From an uncultured Bacteroidales bacterium (GTDB lineage: Bacteria > Bacteroidota > Bacteroidia > Bacteroidales > UBA932), in assembly GCA_944323825.1 (NCBI GenBank), contig CALUTY010000006.1, positions 62,001 to 126,000 of the forward strand: a stretch of 64,000 nucleotides of DNA, given 5' to 3'. Below are positions 35,910 through 44,592 of this stretch, piece after piece. Made by a program: the position numbers and the translations under genes. The notes beneath the pieces were generated by a model. The model saw only the letters and a list, made by a program, of their open reading frames with translations. It had not been told where the DNA came from and made no database searches. Each line of letters begins with the position of its first letter. Positions within the stretch are counted from its first letter, which is position 1.

Positions 35910-38900
35910 ATGAAAAGCAACAACCGAAAAAGCGGAGACCGTCTCAAACGGTTTCTTATGATGGCTTTTGTCTGCGGACTGATGGCTCCATTGCCGATGT
36001 CTGCACAGAAAATCAATTTTTCAGTCAGGAATGTGACTGTCCAGGAGGCTGTTTCGGCTCTGAACAAGTCCGAAAACTACTCGGTGATCATCAATGCGGA
36101 TGACCTCGACCTTGACAGGAAGGTCAGCGTATCCGTCAGGAACGCCACCGTCGAGGAAGTGCTCGACAGTATCTTTTCAGGCCAGAATGTCACTTACGTG
36201 ATTGACGGACGCAGGATCTCGGTGACTGCCGGCAAGGCACCGGACGGGAACGAGGAGGACAGCGTCCGGGCCCGGGAGACGAAGATTTCCGGAAAAATTA
36301 CCGATTCCGCAGGGGAACCGCTTGTGGGGGCCTCCCTTGTTATCGTCGGGACAACACAGGGATTCCTTACCGACATCGACGGAAACTTCGAGATTTCGGG
36401 AGTCAGGTTCCCGGCCAAAGTCATAGTCTCGTATATCGGCTATTCCGACATTGAACTGGACCTTACCGGAAACGAGCCGTCGCCGTACAATATCGTCCTC
36501 GACGATACCCAGAACATCCTCGATGACGTGGTTGTCATAGGCTACGGTACACAGAAGAGGTCCAACCTCTCCGGCGCCGTGGGTATAGTCAGCGGCAAGG
36601 AACTGAATGCCAGGCCTGTCGTGTCTGCGGCCAACGCCCTTCAGGGAGCCGATCCTTCCGTGAACATCACATTCGGGACAGGATCTCCGGAGGCGAGCTA
36701 CAACATCAACATCCGCGGTGCGCTTTCCCTTAACAGCGGCTCTCCGCTCATCCTTGCGGACGGTGTGGAGGTGAGCCTCAGCCAGATAAATCCTAATGAC
36801 ATAGAGTCCGTGACCGTACTCAAGGACGCGTCCACGTGTGCAATCTACGGAGCCAAGGCCTCGGCGGGAGTCGTGCTCATCATGACCAAGGCCGGCAAGA
36901 GGGGAGACAATGCCAGGGTATCCTACAACGGCCGTTTCGGCTGGCAGACCAACACCACCTCCACGGATTTCATCTCGAACGGCTACAAGCATGTGACGAT
37001 AGTGAATGAGTTCATGAACAATTCGTCCGACGCCACCAAGAACATCTTCCAGTACACTGAAGAGAACGGCGGACTGCAGAAGCTCTGGGAACGCAGGAAC
37101 GACGTTACCGAGAATCCGGAACGCCCGTGGGTAGAGGTCGGGGACGACGGCAAATACTACTATTACGGTAACTTCGACTGGTACGGGTACTTCTACAACC
37201 GCGTACGCCCTCAGCAGGAGCACAATATCTCGGTTTCGGGAGGTTCGGAAAAGATATCCTACTATGCGAGCGGCCGCTACCTTTCCCAGGACGGGATGTT
37301 CAAGGTCCAGCAGGACAATTACAAGGACTATGCTTTCCGCGCCAAGTTCTCGGCGCAGATGTTCAAATGGCTGAAATATTCCACGAACATCTCGTACGAC
37401 AACTCCATATTCACCTACGGCGGGCATTCCAACTACGAAGGCACCATCAAGGCCCTCCAGTCCAACATCTGCGCCGCCTTCCTTCCGTATAACCCTGACG
37501 GGACCATCGTGCAGTATGTCAACCAGCTCGCCAAGAATTCGCCGATAGGAGCCGGCCGCGGAGGCCACATGACGGCAGGAACGGGCCACAATTCCAAGTC
37601 GAAGAAATACATTACCATATCGAACCAGCTGGACATCACCCCTATCCGGGATCTGACCTTCACGGTGGCCTATGACTACCGCTACCGCGATATCCTGAAC
37701 AAGTACAGGAACAATACTTTCGAGTATTCCAGGGCCGAGGGCGTGATAGAGACATTCACCTCGGGTTCCGTGGCCAACACTTACCAGGAGGTACACGGCA
37801 ACTATGCCGGACACAACCTCAACATCTACGGTACATACAACCACAGCTGGAACGACCATAACTTCAAGTTCACCGGCGGAGGCCAGTATGAAACCTACCG
37901 TTCCGTATCCCTCGACGTGAGCAATACCGACCTTACCAACGATGATCTCAGCTCCTTCGTGGTGGCTACAGGCATCCCTGTAGTAGGGCAGGATATCACG
38001 GCCTACAAGACCCTGGGATTCTTCGCCCGTGCGAACTACGACTGGAAAGGCCGGTACATCGTGGAGGTCAGCGCACGCGCCGACGGATCTTCGAGGTTTT
38101 CTCCTGGGAGCCGCTGGGCCTTCTTCCCTTCCGCTTCCGCAGCCTGGACCATCTCGGAAGAGAACTTCTTTGCCCCGGCCAGGACCGTAGTGGACAACAT
38201 GAAGCTGCGTTTCTCTGCAGGAAGCCTCGGAAACCAGCAGGTGAGCAACTACGCCTGGATCGAGACCATCACTCCGAACAGGGAAATGAACGACTATACA
38301 TTCGACTATATCGAGACAGGAAAATACTCCAGCATATCCGACCCTATCTCGTCAGGGCTTACCTGGGAGACGGTCACAACCTACGATGTCGGTCTCGATA
38401 TGTCCTTTTTCTCCAGCAGGCTGAACTTCACCGTGGACGGCTATATAAGGGATACCAGGAACATGCTTACCACTTCCCTGACCCTTCCGGACGTGTACGG
38501 GGCCAACACCCCTAAGGCCAACTGCGCCGATCTCCGCTCCAAGGGATGGGAACTTACCGTATCCTGGGCCGATTCCTTCGGACTGCTCGGGCATCCTTTC
38601 AGCTACAACGTGTCCGCCACACTCGGCGACTATGTGACCCACATCACCAGGTATCACAACCCTGACGGTCTCATCTCCGACCACTATGTCGGCGAGAAGC
38701 TCGGGGATATCTGGGGCTACCATGTCGAGGGCCTCTTCAAGACCGACCGCGAGGCGGCCGAGTACCAGGCTACCATCGATGACACGGCAGTGAACAGCCG
38801 CGTGTACCAGTGTACCGGACCTGCAGGAAACTATCTCCGGGCCGGTGACGTCAGGTATGCCGACCTGGACGGCAACAATGAGATTTCCGAAGGCTCCGGC

Positions 38901-39482
38901 ACCCTTGACGATCACGGAGACATGATAATCATCGGAAACACAAATCCGCGCTACAACTATTCCTTCCGCTTAGGGGTGAACTGGCTGGGCATAGACATCT
39001 CGGCTTTCTTCCAGGGTGTGGGGCGCCGTGACTGGTATCCTGTCGCAGGCCAGGCTTCCTTCGACTTCTGGGGACCGTATGCATTCCCTCCGACTTCCTT
39101 TATACACAACGACTTCTATGACAATGTCTGGACCGAGACGAACAGGAACGCCTACTTCCCGAGGGCCAGAGGCTACAACGCCTACGCCAGCGGAGCCCTG
39201 GGCACACCGAACGACAGGTATATCCAGAATCTCGCATATCTGCGTCTGAAAAACCTTACCGTTGGCTATACCGTACCTCAGAAATGGACCCGGAAAGCCA
39301 AAATAGAGCAGATCCGCGTCTATTTCTCAGGGGAGAACCTCTGCTACTGGTCTCCGTTGAAGAGATATACCAAGACCATGGACCCGGAACTTGCAGGTTC
39401 CAGCGGGACCGATACCGCCAATTCCGGAGTGGGCTACGCTTATCCGAGGACATTCTCGATAGGACTTGATATCCAGTTTTAA
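35910..39482 (+). CDS. SusC/RagA-type TonB-dependent outer-membrane transporter with STN signalling domain
   Basis: 1190 residues. Signal peptide (about 1-33), STN domain (about 34-105, INFSVRNVTVQEAVSALNKS), a carboxypeptidase-regulatory-like beta domain (about 128-210, GKITDSAGEPLVGASLVIVG), TonB plug (about 220-325, with VVVIGYGTQKRSNLSGAV and SVTVLKDASTCAIYGAKAS) and a beta barrel ending in FSIGLDIQF. SusC imports oligosaccharides captured by SusD using TonB energy. The STN domain means it also signals through FecR to the ECF sigma, so its substrate probably induces the locus. Thirteen bases before susD. Confidence 0.97.
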   Translation: MKSNNRKSGDRLKRFLMMAFVCGLMAPLPMSAQKINFSVRNVTVQEAVSALNKSENYSVIINADDLDLDRKVSVSVRNATVEEVLDSIFSGQNVTYVIDGRRISVTAGKAPDGNEEDSVRARETKISGKITDSAGEPLVGASLVIVGTTQGFLTDIDGNFEISGVRFPAKVIVSYIGYSDIELDLTGNEPSPYNIVLDDTQNILDDVVVIGYGTQKRSNLSGAVGIVSGKELNARPVVSAANALQGADPSVNITFGTGSPEASYNINIRGALSLNSGSPLILADGVEVSLSQINPNDIESVTVLKDASTCAIYGAKASAGVVLIMTKAGKRGDNARVSYNGRFGWQTNTTSTDFISNGYKHVTIVNEFMNNSSDATKNIFQYTEENGGLQKLWERRNDVTENPERPWVEVGDDGKYYYYGNFDWYGYFYNRVRPQQEHNISVSGGSEKISYYASGRYLSQDGMFKVQQDNYKDYAFRAKFSAQMFKWLKYSTNISYDNSIFTYGGHSNYEGTIKALQSNICAAFLPYNPDGTIVQYVNQLAKNSPIGAGRGGHMTAGTGHNSKSKKYITISNQLDITPIRDLTFTVAYDYRYRDILNKYRNNTFEYSRAEGVIETFTSGSVANTYQEVHGNYAGHNLNIYGTYNHSWNDHNFKFTGGGQYETYRSVSLDVSNTDLTNDDLSSFVVATGIPVVGQDITAYKTLGFFARANYDWKGRYIVEVSARADGSSRFSPGSRWAFFPSASAAWTISEENFFAPARTVVDNMKLRFSAGSLGNQQVSNYAWIETITPNREMNDYTFDYIETGKYSSISDPISSGLTWETVTTYDVGLDMSFFSSRLNFTVDGYIRDTRNMLTTSLTLPDVYGANTPKANCADLRSKGWELTVSWADSFGLLGHPFSYNVSATLGDYVTHITRYHNPDGLISDHYVGEKLGDIWGYHVEGLFKTDREAAEYQATIDDTAVNSRVYQCTGPAGNYLRAGDVRYADLDGNNEISEGSGTLDDHGDMIIIGNTNPRYNYSFRLGVNWLGIDISAFFQGVGRRDWYPVAGQASFDFWGPYAFPPTSFIHNDFYDNVWTETNRNAYFPRARGYNAYASGALGTPNDRYIQNLAYLRLKNLTVGYTVPQKWTRKAKIEQIRVYFSGENLCYWSPLKRYTKTMDPELAGSSGTDTANSGVGYAYPRTFSIGLDIQF

Positions 39483-39494
39483 TCATAATAGGAA

Positions 39495-41267
39495 ATGGAA
39501 ATGAAAAATATATTCAGATTTGTATCCGCAGTCTTTCTGGCAGTCTCTGCTGCAGGCTGTGACCTGACCCTCTATCCGGAGGATGCCGTCAGCCCGGGAG
39601 TCTACTTCAAGTCCGAGTCGGATTTCGAGCAGTGGACCAACTACCTGTACCGGGCTCTTCTGGACGATGCCGATGCCGTGTCCCGTTACAATGCCGATGA
39701 CATGGTCGACAAGAGCATGGGAAGCATCATACAGGGCACCCGCCTTGCGTCCGACAATATGAACGGGCAGAACGAATGGAACTGGACCATGCTCCGCAGG
39801 ATCAACTATCTGCTTGAGAATTCCTACAATTGCGAGGATGAGGCCGTGAGGACAAAATACGAGGGCATAACCTATTTTTTCCGGGCCTATTTCTACTATC
39901 AGAAGGTGATGCGTTTCGGGGACGTGCCGTGGTATGACAAGGTCCTTGAGTCCACTGACGACGAATTCCTGAACAAGCCCCGGGACGACAGAGGCTTTGT
40001 CATGGACAAGGTCATGGAGGATTTCGACAGGGCCATAGAGATGATCCCGCCCGACAAGGACGCCTATTCGGCCCGTGTCACCAAATGGGTAGCCCTGGCC
40101 ATGAAGTCACGTGCGGCCTTGTTTGAAGGTACATGGCGGAAATACCACGGGCTTCAGGACTACGAGAAATACCTGGAACAGGCTGTCGCTGCCGCCAAGA
40201 CCTTCATCGACGAAAGCGGCTATACCCTCTACAGCCAGGGTGACCAGCCGTACAGGGATCTGTTCTGCTCGGACAATGCCAAGACCGAGGAGGTGGTGTT
40301 CGCCCGCCTCTACCAGTTCGAGACCCTCAATGTCTCCAACTCCGTACAGTTCAATATACGCAATGATGCACAAGGCTTTACACGCCGTTTCATGAACCAT
40401 TATCTCATGGCTGACGGCTCGCGCTTTACGGACATCGAAAGGAACGAGACCATGTCTTATGCCGAAGAGACACAGGGCCGTGACCCGCGTATGGCGCAGA
40501 CCGTGCTCTGCCCGGGCTATGTGGCTGTCGGTGAAAGCAGCACCACTCCGAACGACATGACATCCCTTACGGGTTATGAACCGATAAAGTTCGTCGCATC
40601 ATCCGACCACAGCGGAGCTTCCAAAGGAACCTGCGACTGGCCGCTTATCCGCGCTGCTGAAGTTTATCTGAACTATGCCGAGGCACTTGCCGAACTCGGA
40701 ACCCTTGACCAGACGGCTCTCGACATTTCCATTAACAAGATACGGGACAGGGCCGGTATGCCTCACCTGGACATGGCCGAGGCCAACGGCAACGTGGATC
40801 CTTTCCTCGCTTCCTGCTATCCTCGCGTGGCTGACGGTCCGAACAAGGGAGTCATCCTGGAAATCCGCCGCGAACGCACGGTGGAACTCGTGAACGAAGG
40901 CTTCCGCCAGTGGGACATGCTCCGCTGGAAGGAAGGCGAGCAGATGGTGAACAAGGACAAGCCTTACTATGGAATCTGGTTCCCTGCCGAAGGTCTCTAC
41001 GATATGGACGGCGACGGCAAGAACGACCTGGAGATTTATTCCCAGGTGCAGCAGAGCAAACCGTCCGACGGACTGACAGTCAAGAAGATCGGTACTGATC
41101 TCGTGCTTTCGGAGGGAACATACGGCTACGTGGTGGCATGGTCCACCCTTACCTGGGAATGGAATGACAGGGAATACCTCTGGCCTATCCCTGCCGACCA
41201 GAGAGTCCTTACCGGAGGGGCCCTGACCCAGAATCCTGGCTGGACCGACAGTACAAACTTTAATTAG
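39495..41267 (+). CDS. SusD/RagB-family surface glycan-binding lipoprotein
   Basis: 590 residues. Lipobox SAAGC (Cys22, or Cys20 if the ATG at 39501 is used). The body has the tetratrico-like helical SusD fold, with YEGITYFFRAYFYYQKVMRFGDVPWYD (a TPR-like helix pair), RAAEVYLNYAEALAELG and the C-terminal EIRRERTVELVNEGFRQWDMLRWK signature. It lids the SusC channel and binds the incoming glycan. Directly downstream of susC, as a rule. Confidence 0.96.
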   Translation: MEMKNIFRFVSAVFLAVSAAGCDLTLYPEDAVSPGVYFKSESDFEQWTNYLYRALLDDADAVSRYNADDMVDKSMGSIIQGTRLASDNMNGQNEWNWTMLRRINYLLENSYNCEDEAVRTKYEGITYFFRAYFYYQKVMRFGDVPWYDKVLESTDDEFLNKPRDDRGFVMDKVMEDFDRAIEMIPPDKDAYSARVTKWVALAMKSRAALFEGTWRKYHGLQDYEKYLEQAVAAAKTFIDESGYTLYSQGDQPYRDLFCSDNAKTEEVVFARLYQFETLNVSNSVQFNIRNDAQGFTRRFMNHYLMADGSRFTDIERNETMSYAEETQGRDPRMAQTVLCPGYVAVGESSTTPNDMTSLTGYEPIKFVASSDHSGASKGTCDWPLIRAAEVYLNYAEALAELGTLDQTALDISINKIRDRAGMPHLDMAEANGNVDPFLASCYPRVADGPNKGVILEIRRERTVELVNEGFRQWDMLRWKEGEQMVNKDKPYYGIWFPAEGLYDMDGDGKNDLEIYSQVQQSKPSDGLTVKKIGTDLVLSEGTYGYVVAWSTLTWEWNDREYLWPIPADQRVLTGGALTQNPGWTDSTNFN

Positions 41268-41275
41268 ACCATACA

Positions 41276-44200
41276 ATGAAATTCCGTTATATGATTTTGT
41301 CCTTTGCCGCAGTTCTGGCAATAATGACCGGCTGCGCCAAATTCGATGACTCCTCTCTCTGGAACGACGTGGACCATGCGTACAACCAGCTGACAGAAAT
41401 AAAGGCCCAGCTTGAGGAGCTTGCTTCCCAGACAGATATGCTGTCTGCCGTAGTGGAAGGAGGAGCCATTACCTACATTTCCGAGAATGCGGACGGCGGC
41501 TATACTGTCCGCTACAAGGATTCCGGAAACGAAGAGAAGACAGTGGTCATAGCCGGTAAGGAGAATGTCACGACTTCTCCTCTTCTCGGGACAAGAGAGG
41601 ACAACGGTGTCCTCTGCTGGACCATAACCGTGGACGGGAAGACCGATTTCCTGACCGATATCGACGGGGCGAAGATCCCCGTGGCAGGCAGGACTCCTCT
41701 CTTTACCGTTGACAGCGAAGGCTGCTGGTGCGTGAACGGAAACCCTGTCCTGGACCATGAAGGCAACAAGGTCAAGGCGGAAGGCAAGGTGGCGTCCGTC
41801 ATCTCCGCCGTGGAGAAGGATGCTTCGGGGAACGCTGTCCTGACCCTTGCCGACGGTTCCAAAGTAACCGTTCCTGTCTTCGATGCCTTCAGCATCACCC
41901 TTTATTATTCCGGGGAGGAGATAATGAACCAGCTTCAGGTAGAGAGCTCCGACGCTCCGGCCGTCATATCCTACGAGATAGGCGGACCGTCCGCGGACCA
42001 GGTGATCGTAAAGGTAATGCGTGAGGAAAACCTGACGGTCGATACGGACATTGCCTCCGGCACGATGACGGTTTCCTTCGGAGAGGATTTCGAGACCGGC
42101 AGCTTTGCGGTCATGCTTGCCGATGCGGAAGGCAATGTGATCATACGTCCGGTATATGTCACCGACCTCTCGGCCCTTCCGGACTATTACGGTATAATGA
42201 CCTCCGACGATCTGTCCGCCTTTGCCGCCGCAGTCAACTCGGGAGCGAGCCTCTCCCGCTTCATGGACAGCAACGGCCACGTGGTGCTCCTGCAGGATGT
42301 GGATATGTCGGGAGTGGAATCATACATCCCGGCAGGCACCGATGAAAAACCGTTCTCAGGAGTATTCGACGGCCAGGGATTCACGGTCAGGAACATCTCT
42401 GTCAAGACGGACATCACCTCGCAGGCCAATACCGGGATTTTCGGGGTCATCAGCGGGGCCACGGTCAGAAACCTCACTGTCGGGGACGAAGGTGACGTAT
42501 GGACCATAACCGGAAAGGCGGCCGGCGGCAGTGCCATAGCCGGCGTAGCGGCAAAGGCTCTGGAAGGTTCAGTGGTGGAGAACTGTGTAAACTATGTCTC
42601 CTTCGATTTCCAGGCGGAAGACGGGGCCAAGGTGGTGGTGAGCATGGCCGGAATCGTGGGTGACGCCACAGGACTGTCCGTTACAGGCTGTACGAACAAT
42701 GCCGATATGCATGTTTCCTCTCTCGTGAACACCGAAAGCGGAGGGAACGGATTCCAGCTTGGCGGTATCGTGGGTTATGCAAGGTCTGGAGTGAAGGCTT
42801 CCGGATGCGAGAACAACGGTGACCTTTCGGCACCGTCCGGACGGGGAGGCGGGATCATTGCCACACTTGCCGGAGGCACGATGTCGGAATGTGTCAACAA
42901 CGGAACCATAGAAGATGACAGGGACGGACAGTATGCAGCCGGCACGGCATACGGTTACAAGCGCATGGGCGGGCTTGCCGGCGGGACTTCAGGCACCACG
43001 ACCATAGAAAAATGTACAAATAACGGTACCGTCATCACCTGGACGGGCTGCCGCACCGGCGGGTTCGTCGGACACAATGACAAGGGATCCACAATAAGCG
43101 GCTGCGTGAACAACGGGAACATATTCGGCCTTGCCGCACACGATGACCACGGGGCTGGCTGGGCCTGCGGGTTCACCGGGGCCGACAACATCTCGGGCTG
43201 TACCGGATACGGCCATGTCGGCGATCTTTCTCAGGCGGATTCACCGGAATCGGCGCCTCATGCCACCCATTACAATGCTGTCAAGTATATGTACGAGGAA
43301 AGGTATGACCCTGAAAGCAATATGATCGACTGGACCGGGGACTTCTACTACGAGATGTCCGTCACCGGAAGCGAGGAACTGGCTCCGGGACTGAAATATA
43401 CGGCTTACCAGTGGACGAACGTGCCGCGGAAAATGCACGTCCTCGAGATCGACCTCACGAGTCCGGACATCGAACTGACCACCTCAATGGCCGATGATAT
43501 CGTCCCTAATCCTAACGCGAACGGTAATTCGAACAACGGCTTCAACATAAGGGAGACCCTCTCCCAGCTCTGCACACGCAAGCGTGCCGAAGGCGAGGAT
43601 GTCCTTGCCGGCATCAATACGGGCTTCTTCGACTCCAACGACGGAATCCCGCGCGGCCTCCATATAGAAGACGGAGAGCCGGTCTATGTGAACAACCAGG
43701 GTGTAAGAAGCGGTTTTGTCAACCATGCATGGGCCTTTACGGTCTTTTCTGACGCTACCGCCAGCTGCGGGAAGAAAGAGTTCAAGGGGACATTCGAGGT
43801 GGCAGGAAAGGAATACGAGTACTATTCGGTCAACGACACCATTGTCCGGTCCGGACACAAGACATATACCGCAAATGTGTACACGTCGAGGTACAGGGAA
43901 GTCCCTCATGACGGACATCCGGAGATAACCAACCCGTTGAGCCGTAACGTATTCTACATAGTTGCCGAATACAAGGACGGCCCTATGAAGGTCAACATGG
44001 GATATGCGGAGGCTACGGTATCCGCTGTCTATGACGGGCGTACAACCGCCCTGGACAAGGCTCCGTATCTTACCGGGGACGGACAGGTGGCCATCCAGCT
44101 TACAGGTGACACTGCATCTGAAGTGGCGGCCGCTGTCAAGGCCGGTGATGTCATAAGGCTCAGGGCCGATGTCACCGTGGACGGACAGGCCAAGGCCATC

Positions 44201-44587
44201 CTGACCCAGAACTCCACCATGTATCAGTTCATGAAGGACGGGCAGGATGCAACCGGCAGCCTTAGCGAGACCAATACGAACAATACCAAGTATGACCCTA
44301 TGACATTCGCCTGCGTCGACCGGTCCGGCTCGAAAATCTGGCTGGTTGAGGTGGACGGACGGCAGATAGACCTGTCTGCCGGAACATGGACTTCCATGGG
44401 AGTAAAAGCGTACGAGGTCTACAGGATTGCCGACTTGCTCGGAGCATACAACGTGACAAGGTTCGACGGCGGCGGCTCATCCGCCATGTGGATATATTCC
44501 GGCGGAGAAGGCGGGCTCGTGAACAATCCGTCCGACCCCAAGGGCGAGCGCAGCTGCATGAACTACATTTATATCCGCACGAAATAA
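41276..44587 (+). CDS. DUF4988/GLUG scaffold lipoprotein with C-terminal phosphodiester glycosidase (NAGPA-like) domain
   Basis: 1103 residues. Lipobox MTGC (Cys20) and a short coiled coil (about 25-60), then a DUF4988-like beta region (to about 300, with PLLGTREDNGVLCWTITVDG) and a GLUG-type beta-helix (about 300-660) rich in GGxxGxA and CxNNG repeats. From about 690 to the end comes a domain of the phosphodiester glycosidase family (human uncovering enzyme and bacterial relatives): LAGINTGFFDS near 777 and the hallmark FDGGGSSAMW near 1063. The family cleaves sugar-1-phosphodiesters. Third gene after SusC; likely a cell-surface enzyme. Nine bases after susD and followed within 6 bases by a paralogue without the enzyme domain. 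Confidence 0.85.
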   Translation: MKFRYMILSFAAVLAIMTGCAKFDDSSLWNDVDHAYNQLTEIKAQLEELASQTDMLSAVVEGGAITYISENADGGYTVRYKDSGNEEKTVVIAGKENVTTSPLLGTREDNGVLCWTITVDGKTDFLTDIDGAKIPVAGRTPLFTVDSEGCWCVNGNPVLDHEGNKVKAEGKVASVISAVEKDASGNAVLTLADGSKVTVPVFDAFSITLYYSGEEIMNQLQVESSDAPAVISYEIGGPSADQVIVKVMREENLTVDTDIASGTMTVSFGEDFETGSFAVMLADAEGNVIIRPVYVTDLSALPDYYGIMTSDDLSAFAAAVNSGASLSRFMDSNGHVVLLQDVDMSGVESYIPAGTDEKPFSGVFDGQGFTVRNISVKTDITSQANTGIFGVISGATVRNLTVGDEGDVWTITGKAAGGSAIAGVAAKALEGSVVENCVNYVSFDFQAEDGAKVVVSMAGIVGDATGLSVTGCTNNADMHVSSLVNTESGGNGFQLGGIVGYARSGVKASGCENNGDLSAPSGRGGGIIATLAGGTMSECVNNGTIEDDRDGQYAAGTAYGYKRMGGLAGGTSGTTTIEKCTNNGTVITWTGCRTGGFVGHNDKGSTISGCVNNGNIFGLAAHDDHGAGWACGFTGADNISGCTGYGHVGDLSQADSPESAPHATHYNAVKYMYEERYDPESNMIDWTGDFYYEMSVTGSEELAPGLKYTAYQWTNVPRKMHVLEIDLTSPDIELTTSMADDIVPNPNANGNSNNGFNIRETLSQLCTRKRAEGEDVLAGINTGFFDSNDGIPRGLHIEDGEPVYVNNQGVRSGFVNHAWAFTVFSDATASCGKKEFKGTFEVAGKEYEYYSVNDTIVRSGHKTYTANVYTSRYREVPHDGHPEITNPLSRNVFYIVAEYKDGPMKVNMGYAEATVSAVYDGRTTALDKAPYLTGDGQVAIQLTGDTASEVAAAVKAGDVIRLRADVTVDGQAKAILTQNSTMYQFMKDGQDATGSLSETNTNNTKYDPMTFACVDRSGSKIWLVEVDGRQIDLSAGTWTSMGVKAYEVYRIADLLGAYNVTRFDGGGSSAMWIYSGGEGGLVNNPSDPKGERSCMNYIYIRTK

Positions 44588-44592
44588 CAAAC

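Noticed and set aside
36177..37859. Minus-strand open frame of 560 codons opposite SusC
   Set aside because: SusC is unmistakable on the plus strand; the antisense product is Val/Arg/Gly-rich with no domain.
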